From NCBI RefSeq assembly GCF_003590095.1, contig NC_039486.1, forward strand, positions 1,116,001-1,180,000: a stretch of 64,000 nucleotides of DNA, read 5' to 3'. Position numbers and translations under genes: made by a program. Numbering within the stretch: position 1 is the first letter of the stretch; each line of letters opens with the position of its first letter. Below the pieces are notes generated by a model. The model was not told where the DNA came from. It made no database searches and saw only the letters and a program-made list of their open reading frames with translations. This document shows, one piece after another, positions 23,961-37,239 of the stretch. This DNA comes from Trichoplusia ni. Lineage: Eukaryota > Arthropoda > Insecta > Lepidoptera > Noctuidae.

Positions 23961-24337
23961 AATGTCCTTCATTTGGAGAGGAACTAGCAACTAACTCCAT
24001 AAAAACTCCATTGGTCATCATCAGCATATTATGAAGCAATAGTCAGATAATTACCGATTGTAGTGCCTAATTTATTTTGTAATGATTCTTCAAGTGACTA
24101 AATAGTTTACTCTCTAACGATGTTTTATTTACCACAGGGCATTATTGACGTACATTTACAGCCTACGAATTCTTTCTTTTGACTTCACTAAAATGAGAGA
24201 GATGCTTTCATCGCCAAACATCAAGGAATCAAGTTCCTTGTCATGTGTCAACAAACTTTCTTTAATTCAGAGGAAGCTTGCAACATTCCCTATTGTATGG
24301 AATCTAATTTCTTTTGAGGTCTTAATTTAATGCCAGG

Positions 24338-24600
24338 CTTTAGATGTCCCATTGAGCAAAGGCCTTGTACCACATAGAGAATGTTTGAGCATTGATCACC
24401 ACGCTAGCTCACTTCGGATTAGCGATTTTGGCTCCAATGTTTGGAATCCATTACGCCATGATGTTTTTGCCTTCACCGTTTGACAGTTTTGTCTTAGAAT
24501 AATTAAGAAAGCACATATATATTAGAAACAGACACATTGGTAATTTGCCTGCGACGAGATCGAACATGAAACTCTTGCATACAAATCCACAAAGTACCGC
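24338..24600 (+). repeat. LINE/SINE-like fragment with AAAGGCCTTG
   Basis: GATGTCCCATTGAGCAAAGG then CACCACGCTAGCTCACTTCG and, about 170 bases on, CCTGCGACGAGATCGAAC resemble a common moth repeat of unknown class. No intact ORF. Confidence 0.45.
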
Positions 24601-25104
24601 AAGGTCTTTACGACATATTCTTCATACAGACGAAACAGTTGTATCTATATGAAGTATTTTAGAAAGTCACAATTTTCTCTATCAATTACAGCTAAATGCT
24701 ACATTGTCAAGCTAGACATTCAGGCAGACATCAGTTTGTAAACGTCTCTCCAGATTGCCAATAAATATAGACGTTTGACAGAGAAACGGTACATTGTTGA
24801 TGAAGCTGACAAGGAACTAGCGATGTCCCACTTTATCCAGTTTATACTTATAGGGGTATTCAGACCACCCGGGCGGAGGCAAAAAGCTGTTGATTAGACG
24901 TCAGCGGATTAAATGTTTTATTTATTAGTAGTTTCGATGTAGGTGGAAGTCTCACGCTATCGTTGTGGAAATGTGAAAACAGTTCCTTACTATCTTTGTT
25001 TATTTATGAAATGTTTGTAAGTATTTGAGTTACCAATTAAAGTAAGTAGGAATATGAAATTATAGAAAAAAATGTAATTTACTGACTAACGTGACGAATT
25101 ATTT

Positions 25105-25172
25105 ATTTAATAGAGGGTTTACGCTTATTTATCGGGATAGCCCGACTAGTTACAGAGTCCGGAGTCCTTATT
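25105..25172 (+). repeat. Hairpin MITE family P, single-arm fragment
   Basis: GGGTTTACGCTTATTTATCG then GGATAGCCCGACTAGTTACA and GAGTCCGGAGTCCTTA match the left arm and centre of the 19331 and 62915 elements, with a few changes; no second arm follows. Confidence 0.75.
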
Positions 25173-25752
25173 ACTCCCATGAAATATTTTTCCCTTTTTA
25201 AATGTTACTCAATTCCATACACATTTTTCCTGCTAAATTGCGCGATGATTTGTCACAGTTTTTGAGCTTGCCGATTTAGAAATATAAAAACTGCAAGCTC
25301 AGGAACAAATGGCTACATGTGGTGCAAATATGCAAGTATACAACCCATACTTTATTCTAGAAAATAAAAAAATTACAATCACAGGTCGAGCCTTTCTCAA
25401 TGTCTAAACTGCCATAGCTACGCCGCAAGACACTGTCTCCGTAAAATTTATGCGCAGTAAAATGACGTCGTAAAAGGGGAACGAAGAATACGTTCCCCCA
25501 TGTTGCAATACGACAGCTATACCTATGTAGATGTATGTATATGAGTATTTAGCAAACTTACATTAAACAGAGGAATATGCTTGATAAAAACCATAAGAAG
25601 GTAATAGTTCTTTATTAAAGGGCTTATTTCAACTTTACAGTCCTTCGATAGAATAACTAGATTTAGTTAGCAGTCGTAAATAATGGAATGTATTTACACA
25701 ACATTTTTTTAGGATTTTATTTTCACAATTTGGGGAGACGATTGTTCGATTA

Positions 25753-25931
25753 CACGGATAGCTGAGAGGTCGAGGTCACCACGCCAAGAACACTGTGTGG
25801 GACCTTCGATCCCCGCGTAGGGCAATCGTTTGTGTGATCCACGAATTTTTGCCCTAACTTTGGGTGACTTTGTGCACGTAGATTGACCCCCTTCAAAGAT
25901 TAAATTACTAAATGCGGGAGTCTTTTTTTAA
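25753..25931 (+). repeat. SINE family A copy
   Basis: Box A region CACGGATAGCTGAGAGGTCG, GTCACCACGCCAAGAACACT, box B TTCGATCCCCGC, body CGTTTGTGTGATCCACGAAT and tail AATGCGGGAGTC followed by T-rich DNA. Nearly complete. Confidence 0.8.
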
Positions 25932-26612
25932 TCAACAATTACTTATAATCGAATAATCCGCAAATGACCTATCAAGTGTTATTATAAGAATATACCAACT
26001 AAGTATTGATAACAATATTTGTGAGCGATCACCTTTATTCCGCGGTTGGCCCAGAGGTCTCGCGATAACCGCCGCCGCGTTAATCACGCGCCGTGACATC
26101 ACTTCATTAACGCCAGTTAGTTCTACTATTATATTGGGCATTATGTTGTAATATTATTTGTTGTGAATGTCACAACTTGTTTAAAAAAATAAGTTTTTCT
26201 AACTTGTCTTTGGCTCCTTTTGGTCTATTTTGATCACCTAGCTTCAGCTTGTATTAAAAATCATTTTCAGCTAACACCTACAACACATTGGATATACGAG
26301 ACGTTTGAATATGATGCGTATTCATTCATTTACTTTCAATGATAAATTTTATCATTTTGCATTTAATCTAAATAAAAAATAAATGATGTTCATATCATGA
26401 TTTTACTTAACCTTAGACCTAATTTAATATTTAACCAAAATATAACTACAATTTCTTGTTCATTTAAACTAAAATAGCAGTGACTAATTTCCAAGCCAAA
26501 CATGATAATATAAAAACCCGTACACTTTAAAAGGCGCTTCAAAAACGTCTATTACACATCATCAAACGAGATTACAAACCCCATCAGACAATTTCAGTTT
26601 CAAATTATTTAC

Positions 26613-26706
26613 TATATAAAATTCTCGTGTTCGAAATTCCTCCGAATTGGCTCAACCGATTCTCATGAAATGTTGTACAATTTTGTGGTAGAGTTTGAGA
26701 ATAGGA
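26613..26706 (+). repeat. Interspersed repeat family T (AAATTCTCGTGTTCGAAATT)
   Basis: CTCCGAATTGGCTCAACCGA and TCTCATGAAATGTTGTACAA match, from memory, a widespread moth repeat; a shorter piece is at 61411-61450. Confidence 0.5.
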
Positions 26707-27180
26707 CAATGTCTTTTTTTTATAGCCCTATTTTTTCCCCTACAACAAATTTGTCTGGCAAAACATTTGCTGTGGCAGTAGGCTAGTATTCATATAAAGA
26801 AGAACTGGCAAGAAACTCCACAGAACATTCCATTGTAAAAGTTTCATTCTCTCTGTATGAAAACATTCTAATACTCTGTTATGATCTTGTATTATTACGT
26901 CTTCAACTCGTAGGACATCACAAGTCCGTGAGCCAAGACAATGCTCTTGTGGTTTCGTTACGCGATACGCTAAGGGACGATGCCTTCGCAACAGATAAAG
27001 GAACATTAAATAGATGTACCCTATTATGTGGTCTGTTTAACGGCAGAGGGTTGTTAAAGAAGATTTTTATGAAATGACTCGATTGACTGGTGGTCATATA
27101 CTTTCATAGTCAGTAATGTTACATGGTCGAAGTTAGATGAAGCAGACTTCAAATGGATTACTGATCGACTATAAATTTGA

Positions 27181-27253
27181 CTGGCCTGTTGGTGAGTTTG
27201 ATTCATACTCAAGCCAAATGTTTGTGTGATGAGCACGACGATTTGTTTAATCA
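27181..27253 (+). repeat. SINE family B, internally deleted copy
   Basis: Head CTGGCCTGTTGGTGAGTTTG is joined to CCAAATGTTTGTGTGATGAG then CACGACGATTTG of the body; the middle of the head, including most of box B, is lost. Confidence 0.6.
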
Positions 27254-30200
27254 CCTATAATTCTATTTAAACATATGTCATTATAGGACAGAGAGAAAAC
27301 ATATACGATATTCAAAAGTTAACAGTAGAAAATTAAATGAAGTCATCAATACGGGAAGAGGCTTGTGCCCAACGATAAGACACAATACATGTAGGCTGTT
27401 GTTAAACAGTGCATTTAAAACCAAAATAGTATCTCAAAACCAGCTCATTCAGTAACCTTTCAAGCAATGTAGTATTTTATTAATCTCAATAAACTCAAAA
27501 AAGTTTTAATCCAGACCTTTCAAGCTAATGGAAAGGCAACCAGACGTAAGGACCAATTGGCTTAATCGAGTTAATCTAAAACTGTGAAAGTTTAATTGGA
27601 CAAACTGAACTTGAAAGCACTGTACTGAAAGCTTTACAAACGATGACCAAGATAATATGGGAAAGGAGGATATGACAATGGTTCTTATAAAATAAAATAA
27701 ATGACTGGTAATTGAAAATGAAATAAATAATTTTGATGATATTGTTTTAACAACAAAAACATAAAATCGACGGAAAATTAAGAGTACTGAGCCAAACGTG
27801 ACGAAATATTCATGGCAAAAACAACAAAATCTGCCTATCTGGTCGTCACAAGGTAAAAATATGAAATAAACATCAAAATACAGACAAATTGAGAACGTCC
27901 TTCTCTTGAAAATCGGTTGGAAATAACCCTTATTATGATCATAGTTAGGAAAGTGAAAAATGGATTAAAATTAATACTAGTCTCATTCGTCGACGTCAGA
28001 AGCAACAATACTACACAAATAGATTTCACATCACAAATCTCGGAAAACTATTTACAATACATAAACGATAAACAAACGTAATAGAAGCTGACATAGTTGC
28101 ATAAATGGTTAACGTGATATCAGTGCTTTGTAATGACTCGGACATATATAGCTTGCTTATCTGAATAGTGTTGATATACTCAGCTCTATGAGATGCTAGT
28201 GTCCTTTAAAACGAGGGGATACTTGTGCACAAGTACATAGGAGATGAATATACATTTTTTAAGATCAGAAAAATTTGCGCATAGCAGTGTAATAAACGAA
28301 CGTATAATTTTCTCTGAGCAAAATCAAGGGGACGAATTAAAGGGTATGAAAGAATCGATCATTGTTTATTAAGATTTCCATAGGCAAAGTTTAAAATAAA
28401 CTAATTTTAGAGAGAAAAACCAATAAATTACATATAGATACTGCCTCCTACATCTTGACTTTGTTTACAAATAAAAAAATATCACGTGCACTAAAATACT
28501 GTAAAAGCGAACCTATACAAAAACTCAACTACTCCACCATTATAATAACAACGCAATTTTTATCACTTCATGAAGCAATCCTTGCATTCTCAACGAACAT
28601 AATCCCTTGACTCAAAACTCCCTACAAAGTCACAAGTAATCAGTCCTAATTTGAATCAATTTAAAAATTAAACCCACGAGTGCGAAATACTAAATAAACG
28701 GATGTACAAAACATTTCTACCAAACCTCACTTGTTATTCAGCGCAATGCTAATTTGAAGTGACATCACTCCAATTATAATACTCTACACATGCCGAGTGA
28801 CGTCACGATGCTATTCAATCATACGCGATGTAACATTGATAATTTTCTTGGAAACTTAGAATAAATTGTTCTAGGAGATTAATGGATTTAATGTCAAAGT
28901 AATACCAGTTGTATTTTCAATGAACTGATCAGATATTGTCATGGACAAATTCGACTACGGAATTATCGAGTTGTAAGAATTAGGTAAAAAGAAACTCCTT
29001 GAAAATTAATTGACTAAAGTGAAAGAACCTTGGTGATATTAAAATCCATTTTGATGACCTAGGCATAGACTTTTTGATACTTTTGTAAAACGTTAGCAAC
29101 CTATGTAGCCTCTCCACATGACATTTAAACATTCTATATTCTATTAAAGTACAGATCGTCAATGTAAGGGACGATGGCTGATGACTTTGTTTTGATGTTT
29201 TTTTTAGAGTTGCCAGTTAGGGAATATCGACTTCAGCTATCTTAAAAAAAAACATCGTTGTAAACATTGGCCCTGTCTGCAGACTAAACTAGTTTATTTC
29301 ATTTCATGTTGTTTTGACTGAAACTAAGAACAAATCTTAATGGCCTTGAAGCCCAAGTAAACATTTTATGACCGAGTTCCTGTTACAAAATATTTGCTGC
29401 CAAGTGCGAATCAATTAGATAGCAAGTGCAATATTTATCGCTGCGCTAATACTTCAAGAAGACGAAGATAAGATAAACTCAGTTATAAAGCACAATTTTA
29501 GACCGCACTGCAAAGGAATTTAATCTTTATCGCTGATAGTAATTAGGAAGAAATTCCATTGAAAGCAGTAGTAATGAAAATTCCATCAAGTATTATTGAT
29601 TAATTGGAATTTGATAGTGAAGAAAACATTCGAAGTGTTTCGTGGGACAATAAAGATAAATTGCACGTGCAACAAGTTCTAGGCGTTAACGAAGACATGG
29701 AATAGCAACAGGTTGTGTGGGATGTCACTGTGAGTGATAAACTAAGGGTGTGAATGAAGAGGAATGGAATTTTTGAAAGTGTAATTTTAAAATCCATGAT
29801 TTGTGGAAAAGAAAAGAAAAAGTCAACAGTTTAAGCTTCATATAATAAAAATAAAAACAAATGACGATCAAAATACGAAAAGAATTGGCCTGGAAACAAA
29901 ACTACTACACTTTTAAAGAAATAAAATTATGGTGCAATCAGTTAATTAGATTTTCAAGCCATCAAAATAGATTTTAATGCTTCCCATACTGGGACTTTTA
30001 AGACAGTAAAGACGATGAACAACGAAGATTGATGTATCCATAATATAGTGTGTCTAATTGCATTATCATCCGAAACAAATTTAATGAAAGAGAAAACGAA
30101 CTAGACTCTACTTAGTCTTAAGCGAAAGTCTGTTTGACAGACAAGCAAGTTATTTTGGGAATTTGAAGAGGTAATTAATAAGTTCGTGTGAGTAAAGAAT

Positions 30201-31054
30201 TCTGAAAGAGTAATATATGATGACATTCCCTACAAAAAGTTTGCATGTATTTATCGACTTGGAAATTAATTTTAAATATCCAGTTTTTATTGAAAACAAA
30301 ACATGGAGTAAAAATAGATTAGATTAGACCATCAGATTAGATGACAACTTTAGTAACTGTTCCTTTTACATTCCTTGTATACTAAATTTAATATAACTAT
30401 ACAATGTGTTCTGTATGGCATCTAAGAACACACCCATATCTCGCCAAAACCAGGCTATTAGTCATAGGTGAAAGGTTGCAGGCCTTTGATCTAATCTAGG
30501 CCTTGTTTGTCCCGCGACCGAAATCCAAGACCTCACGTAAGTAGTCAGTAACCATGAGACTAACGAGGCTCATTTATACCTCGACAAAAGGACAAGAAAC
30601 TTCTATTGCATGTAGCATCATATAGCAAAAATCTGGTTTCAATTCTAAAGTTTGCGTAGGACGCATCGCATCTTGCAGAACCAGAATGCCAACGGATCGG
30701 ATAAAGGAAATATAGTAGGCATAGTATGGATGCCTGCGTGGGATGCCGCAAAACGAGTTCTTTTTTAACAAATCAGGTTCAGGCCTCCAGAAAATTCTCT
30801 TCTCAGTGCAGCGAAGCGATTGCTAATTTGATAAATGCGAGCTCTGATGAAAATGGTACATGACTTCATGTTTTTATTGATGATAACGAATTCGAGAAAT
30901 AGCACTTGTTTTTAGAACACTATCATTTTAATGTACCCATAAATGTCTATGATGTAATTGTTTACACTTAGATAATTTTAATGGTTCTTTCAAGGTTTCA
31001 TAACAAAACACGCGAGAAAATAAGCGATTCAGAATTTCTGGTCTTTCATTATAA
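27254..31054. other. Intron stretch, no gene or clear repeat
   Basis: The longest plain stretch (3.8 kb) in the window. A LINE-tail-like phrase (GCTTGTGCCCAACGATAAGA) occurs at 27361. The small frames present are not coding-like. Confidence 0.45.
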
Positions 31055-31260
31055 TAACCGGTCAAGTGCGAGTCGGACTCGCGGCACTAGGGGCTAGAAA
31101 TGAACAGTGAAAAGTGGATAAAAAATCATGGCCATTACAACCGTTTCTTTAAGACAATTTTGTTTGTTTATATAGTGACGAAAAAATATCTGTGAAAATT
31201 TCAACTGTTTATCTACCACGGTTAGTATCATGCAGGCTGGTGACCGACAGACGTTTCTAC
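31055..31260 (-). repeat. Interspersed repeat family S, minus-strand copy
   Basis: Plus-strand CCGGTCAAGTGCGAGTCGGA is the family's GC-rich end, followed by GAAAAAATATCTGTGAAAAT and GACCGACAGACG. It is among the longer copies in the window. Confidence 0.65.
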
Positions 31261-33109
31261 CCTTTAGGTCCGCTACCCTAAGAACTAGTCTCAAAATCCG
31301 TTTCGTGCAAATATGACAGTCAGCTCGCAAATCCTACACTGTATCTTATAAGGCCTCCAAACATGACGTAATAACCTTGAATCAAGTTTAACAACATCTA
31401 ATTTATTTCCCTCAAATGTTCAAGCACATTTAGTCATTGTTTCAAAATATCTCTGTACTAGTGATTCACTTAGCACTGTAAATACAAATGCATGTTTTTT
31501 TGCAAGGCAAATTGCTTATTCATGCGTTGATGCGCCTAACTCAAATGAAAATACAAAACGTGAGTCTATTCTTGAGATAAAAGCAAATAACAGTGCATCT
31601 GAGGATAGTCCAGTTAATGCAAGTTTATGAGACTGTATTAAAGATAGGCATTGAATATCTTTGATGTGAGGACGATAAACCAGTAATAGTACGAGTAAAA
31701 GCAGTTGTAAAATATTATAGAACGGGACTTATAATAGCCGATGCATATCTTATTATTGGTATGTCACACAACTTTCAAATCAGAAGACAATAGCTACAGA
31801 GGACCGAGAAAATCATCGAATAAGATTCTTTACAAACACACTTACATAAAATCTACATTTACCCTTAGGTATAGAAATCGATTAATATGAGAACGAATGT
31901 AAAACGCTCCACAAATTCTTGTCTTCAGAGAGTACAATAAATTAATCCTATTGGACCCCTGTGAGTTCTGACTAAAGAGATCCTTGCCAAACCTTTAGAC
32001 CTTAGTTGTCGTAGAAGCTACTTAAAACAGCATTTCCCTAAACGATCTACTGTATATAAATAGGCACATTACCATATAGAATTCGAAACATATTTTATGT
32101 GAAAAGCACGCTATTTTGAGTCATGTTACTGCTTAAACATAATATAGGTAACATTCATAAATTATTCTATTTCAAGGAAACTCCATGTCAATAATAAAGA
32201 CACGATGATCAAATATGAAATATTGATTCGAATGTAACAGCTGTTTGTAATTCAAGTTAGAATGATGATGATAAATATTAAATGGGATTGAATCACCCTA
32301 AATAGATATGTTGGCATCGTGAAGGCATTTAATGAAGACCTATAAGTATGGAAATACTCATTAAGTAATTATGATAACCTACAGGCAGGATGGACAAATT
32401 ATGCCATTTGAACAGTACCCATAGAAAACTAGAAACAATGCCTGAAAAGTAATTTTTAAGCTTCAAAAATCTTCGCAGATTCCAGTACGCTTGAGTTAGG
32501 AGAACAAAATATTTACCGATCACCAAGACAGTGTGATACATTCCATCTCTCTTGATTTGGTAAATAAAATTGAGACAAAACATTGTTATCTCAAACATTA
32601 CGCAAATATTTTTGTTTGTGAGGGAAATGGTCAATTGAAAACAATGGTATTAAAGATTATAGTCGCCATGAGTAGCAATGAATTTCATTTTAATAAGTTT
32701 TTGAAAAAGTTTGTTAAAGATAATTGGAGACTGATCTAAAAATAATATGCCAAGAAAGTGTTTTATCAAGCCTATTGAATTTTTGAACTTCAGTAAACGA
32801 CATACACACTTAAAGTAGAAATAATTATTTTGTACCTTTAAATTCATAAATGAGTCCTCAGAATTGGTATTACGTCTCAATTGGTGTCACTACTAGAAAC
32901 ATTTTAGTCGTGACTAATATTATCTTATCTAAGTCTCAACAGGAATCTCAAAGGCATAGTTAAGTTCACTCAAGAGACAATCAAATTCTTCCTTGGATGC
33001 TATATATGCGACTATGATGGTTAGTAAAATTGTCATTTTGTCGTCAATCAATTACATCTTTGAAAAGGTGACCACAAATTTATAGTATGTAATAAGTTCT
33101 TTCTCATCA
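31261..33109. other. Intron stretch, nothing recognised
   Basis: AT-rich. Overlapping frames on both strands at 32329-32880 are low-complexity and unsupported. Confidence 0.45.
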
Positions 33110-33168
33110 TACATGGGGAGTGGCCCTTGCCCAGCAGCGGGACTCTAAAAGGCTGGTATGATGATGAC
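33110..33168 (+). repeat. LINE 3'-end fragment with GATGATGA tail
   Basis: GGCCCTTGCCCAGCAGCGGG then ACTCTAAAAGGCTGGTATGA and a TGATGATG microsatellite, the typical end of moth CR1-like retrotransposons. Confidence 0.55.
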
Positions 33169-33642
33169 GTCATAAGTTAGTTCTGAATGACAAAAGTTAA
33201 AATTTAACCGACTAATACACAGATTATGTCAAAACTAAAATTAGAATAACAAATCAAGTTTACAACCGATTGTCAAGGCCGAAACGTACATTTGACATTT
33301 GCCGGCTATTCACGAACAACATTACCTTGTGAGGCTTACAATTTGTTATTATTAGTAAACAACATTTTTAAAACAATAAATTTAACATCAGCACAATGTG
33401 TGACCTTATATGTCCACTTTTGTATTATTATCGTTAATGAAATGGCTTCCTAAGTTTTCTTAGTTAGTTTTAAAGATGTCAATTTTATTTGTAAAATAAA
33501 TACCATAACATACCATACTTTTCGATGGTTTTTTAACAGGTTACTAATTAAGTCAAAAGGCTCTCTTATTTCTAGTGGTAAGCAAATACCCGAAAATGAT
33601 TTTCCTCTTCATGTTTCTTTTTAATGTGAGCCTCTAACTTAC

Positions 33643-34150
33643 CGCGTATCTCTGCGATGTGTGAGTCATATTCCGATTTGCTCCTGAGGAACTCCTTCCT
33701 GGGCCCTGTCTGCCAGGTCTGCTGCTTGTACTCGGAGTACCACTCGTGCTGCGGTGACTCAGCACGCTCCTCGCGGGTCTCGGTCACGGTCCTCTTGACC
33801 ACCCGCTCGAACTTCACGAACCTCACCCCAGCGGCCAGGTCTCCCTCCTCCACCTGCCGCTCAAACCTCTCCACCTCCTCCACAGGCTCCACATGCCTCA
33901 GCTTCAAGTTAGGAAAACTAGATTCAAAAGTCTTTGTAGGGGATTCCACATCACGAGTGTGTTTAAGTTTAACTTCAATTTTCGGCGACTCTGGGCGCCG
34001 TTTGCGCTGCTCAATACGTCGCTCTATTTCGCTCACATCAGTGGTCGCGTCCACTGTGTCATTACTTGATTGTCCACTCCATACTTTCTCGAAGAAATGG
34101 ACGCGGTCCCGAAGACCGCTTTGCGACGGGGAGTCGCGGCCGTCCGACAT
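33643..34150 (-). CDS. Msp300: Msp300 alternative first coding exon, charged N-terminus
   Basis: The ATG at 34150 opens 169 codons plus one base (508 bases) ending CGCG|GTAAGT, a strong donor in phase 1. Joined to the 941-1002 exon it would read HIAEIR-D-EQERVQKKTF. The N-terminus has a short LRDRVHFFEKVWSG motif at about residues 13-26, then a highly charged, low-complexity stretch rich in Glu, Arg and Lys (ERRIEQRKRRPESPK at about 43-57, EEVERFERQVEEGD at 91-104) with SP motifs that could be phosphorylated. No membrane segment or signal peptide is seen. GC content and CpG frequency are far above the flanks. If the donor is not used, the frame runs 23 more codons to a TAG at 33572-33574, which would give a 192-residue short product. 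Assignment as an Msp300 alternative start rests on strand, phase fit and the VQKKTF-side continuity; a separate small gene is the main alternative. Confidence 0.78.
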
Positions 34151-34158
34151 TGCGACAT
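34033..34158 (-). other. Upstream ORF overlapping the 34150 start codon
   Basis: An ATG at 34158, eight bases 5' of the exon's ATG, opens a 41-codon frame in another register that ends at TGA 34033-34035. Both ATGs have G at -3. If the 5' UTR includes this position, initiation here would compete with the main start. That it regulates translation is inference; the frame itself is directly seen. Confidence 0.4.
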
Positions 34159-34300
34159 GACCTCTCCGTGCGGAGGCTCGCTCGATACTAGCCGTTAAGT
34201 TGGAGGTTTGGCTTGGCGCATGCGCTGTTCACTCCCACGTGTGCCCGTAGACATCGGCTAGACAATGCCGGCAAGCTTTGGGGTGCTTTCATAGGAAGGC
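34151..34300 (-). promoter_or_regulatory. Possible 5' UTR and promoter region for the 34150 exon
   Basis: The GC- and CpG-enriched block around the exon extends upstream to roughly 34290, then composition drops back to AT-rich intron. The dinucleotide and GC change, and the lack of an obvious splice acceptor directly before the ATG, suggest that this exon carries its own transcription start. No TATA box or clear initiator could be chosen, so the position is approximate. Confidence 0.3.
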
Positions 34301-34849
34301 TCTGCTGTGTCCGAAAAATTTTGTTTGGGTTCCCAAAATTTTTACCGGTTATCGCAGCAGTTAAGTATTTTCAACGCAAAATGGCTTTTACTTAACAAAT
34401 TACGACTTCTTGCGTACATGTATATTACAACTATTCATTCAATCCTAGATCAAATTAATTAAGTAAAAGTGACACAATAATAAAAACTAATTGTTGTTAT
34501 GTTGTATACACGATAAAAACCTTGACGTAACGCGATTAAGTCACCACTTACGATATTTTTGGACATTATCATTATCAACGGCTACTGTAAATTTAATACA
34601 AATAAGTTTTGTGGGCAAGTCGTAGATAAAGATGACTGTAATCAAGGAGATATTATGCTCGTGCAAGATATTATTATCTCATACATTAATTCGCAATGTA
34701 TCCACTTTGAAATGTATTTGACATTGTTAAAATACAATCGTCTCTCGAAAGTGTTTTTCGTCATATCAATTACTGTTTATAATGTTTAGTTTAATGTTAT
34801 TTCAGGTATTTCAGGAATACTCGAGCTCCAAGCCAATTAGTCATAGTAC

Positions 34850-34970
34850 CGCGTTGGTTTCACAAGAAACCCAGACTCAGACCAAGCGTTCGTCGATCAC
34901 ACCAATGCTTGTTTTACTCGGATGGAACTTACTACATATTGGGCAACTTACCACTTGGCTAACCGTGCAA
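34850..34970 (-). repeat. SINE family A copy, partly degraded
   Basis: GAAACCCAGACTCAGACCAA, GTTCGTCGATCACACCAATG and CCACTTGGCTAACCGTGC are body and head of family A. Box B is no longer recognisable. Confidence 0.7.
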
Positions 34971-35489
34971 TCAATCGAATCCGTAGTGACGCTCTCAAAA
35001 AGTTTTCGTTTAAAGAGGTAACATTCTTTCGTCTATAAACATATTTCATGTTTACTACAAACTTACTACCATACCCTAATGCTATTTAGTATCTAAAAAT
35101 AAACTGCTACATGCCCTAACTCGTATTATTTAGTATCAGAAGTGGTAGTTCATGCTCTTTTAATGATACAACCAACCACACATGGACACCTACACTTCAA
35201 TATCAACAGCAACTTTGTATCAAAAGGAATAAGGTTGGTTATTCTATGGTAATGTTTGGGCGGGTGTACACCTAACCGTATGGTTTATGTGGCACAGTCA
35301 CGGAACCTCATGTCTGTATGAAACGGGACAGTCGAGTCGTGATCGTATCGGAGACCTTAGGATGTAACGTAAATAGTCTAGGGTTAACTAAAAATACCAG
35401 TCTTCTTTGAGTTATAATTCTGATATATGCCTAAATATTTCGAAAGCTTTAAGCTTTAAATTTAGCTGACTTTAACTAAACCGCATTTT

Positions 35490-35688
35490 CAATTTCACTT
35501 GTTTTGGAACCCTATAAAAAAGGCTTCATTTTCTGTCCGTTTATCGGTCCTTAACGTCTAGTATAATAAAAAGCATCAAGATTACGTAACGATTGGTAAA
35601 GTCATAAATTGTATAGCTTTCATTTTCTTCAGCCTTTCCCCTTCGTGTCGCGAGTCCAATTTGCACTTCACCGGTTTTTTTATTTATA
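35490..35688 (+). repeat. Interspersed repeat family S copy
   Basis: GGAACCCTATAAAAAAGGCT, TCTGTCCGTTTATCGGTCC and the other end CTTCGTGTCGCGAGTCCAAT then TTGCACTTCACCGGTTTTTT. Middle diverged. Confidence 0.65.
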
Positions 35689-37239
35689 CAGGCGATGAAT
35701 AGGTATGATAACTAACAACAAGCTGCATTTTTTCCCTAAACTGGGGGAACCCAGATACGAGATTTGACAACATAAGTCGTGACCCGTTTTCCTCTAATTG
35801 TCCTATATTTATTGGTTCCTAGATTATATTGTGTTTATACCATGGAGTTTGTTGTACTTCTTCAGAGTTATAGCATTTAGGAATCGGTTATCGGTTATCG
35901 GTGGATAAGGGGCGAAGTCTATTTGATTTCATGTCTGTTCTATAAGTTCAACTTATGATGCTTTTTGAGTAAATTAAATTTTATTTTGTTTCAGCTAATT
36001 TGTTTTATTGCTTTTTGCTTGGAATAAATACTGGCCGTATTTATTCCTCTCTGGATATTTAATTAAATTGTTTTATAAAACTGTTTTCCCATAAATATAA
36101 ATATATTGCTACCTAATAAAACCGTCTACAGATAAAATAATGTTTGAAACATAAACCAAAATATACCATAAATAAAATATATAGCATTGTTTTCAGCAGT
36201 TTCATTGCTGAGACAATTACAGACAACAAGATTAGGCTTTTAGATAATACACATTGCCAGGAGTACCTTACATAAATCACTACGTGAACAGTAATAGAGT
36301 TACGTACTATGGTATAAGGGCAGGCCACCTTAATTTATTAACCCTAGCTAGGGCGAGTCGAGACAGTTTCATATTCGCTTTACTTTAATACTAAAAGGTT
36401 TCTGAAACTTTGACTTAGGCATAGATCTTCAGGAAGTTAAGGTTAGAATTGAAAATACAATTGCATATATTATTATGATATGCAAAATAATAACACACAA
36501 ATACCTCTGAGTGTAATTATCCTCACGGATAACGTTTTTTTTTTTTGAACAAATAAAAATATTCTTGTCTAACTTATGAACATTATTGAAATCGTACACA
36601 GCTACTTTCCAAATAAATATTTTTTCATATTGTATCCAACAATTTTCGTTAGGTACAATGCCTCTACATTCCTCCATTGATCTCAAACAATCGTTATCTC
36701 AATTTTTTGTTAAACAATAAAACTAATGGGCACATTTGTAAGTCGACATGAACTTCATACAATCACATGTGTGATTCTTTTCCAGATGGCGGTAATTTCG
36801 TCATTGTGACCCAAATTCTTACTGTAACCTACTACCGAATAATTGATTTAGTAAAAACGTAACTAAAAACTTGTATAAACCGAGTCTGCTCATATTTCAA
36901 TTACCGTTTTGCCATTACAAATTAACCGCAATAAAAAAAATCTGTCATTAAAGTTATCATCAAAATAAAGGTAAAATGTTCTTTCCTGTTTTTTTTTCCT
37001 TGACGGAAATTGTTTACCTCATTGTACAGTGTACGTATTCCAAAAATGTCCGAGTTCTGTTAAAACATTGCATAAGATTCAAATGTATTTTTTCGTGTCA
37101 TACACAATTATCTTCTCAAATATTATAGCCCCTCAAAAAGCTACCACTGCAGAAAGACTTCGTCAAAATGAATCACCAACCATAACAACACACAAAACAC
37201 ATCTAACGTCCGTTGACTAAAATCAGCTGATACAATCAT

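Larger units (their letters stand above)
1003..33642 (-). other. Large Msp300 intron, portion between the CH exon and the 34 kb exon
   Basis: Runs from donor GTAAGT at 33642 to acceptor TTACAG at 1003 when the 33643-34150 exon is used (32.6 kb). For the 58 kb start exon the same acceptor ends a 57.3 kb intron. Repeats within it are listed separately. No further exon with convincing splice sites and CH or spectrin-repeat coding was found. Confidence 0.75.

Noticed and set aside
33657..34160. 167-codon plus-strand frame opposite the charged exon
   Set aside because: Cys/Ser-rich antisense shadow with no splice or start support.
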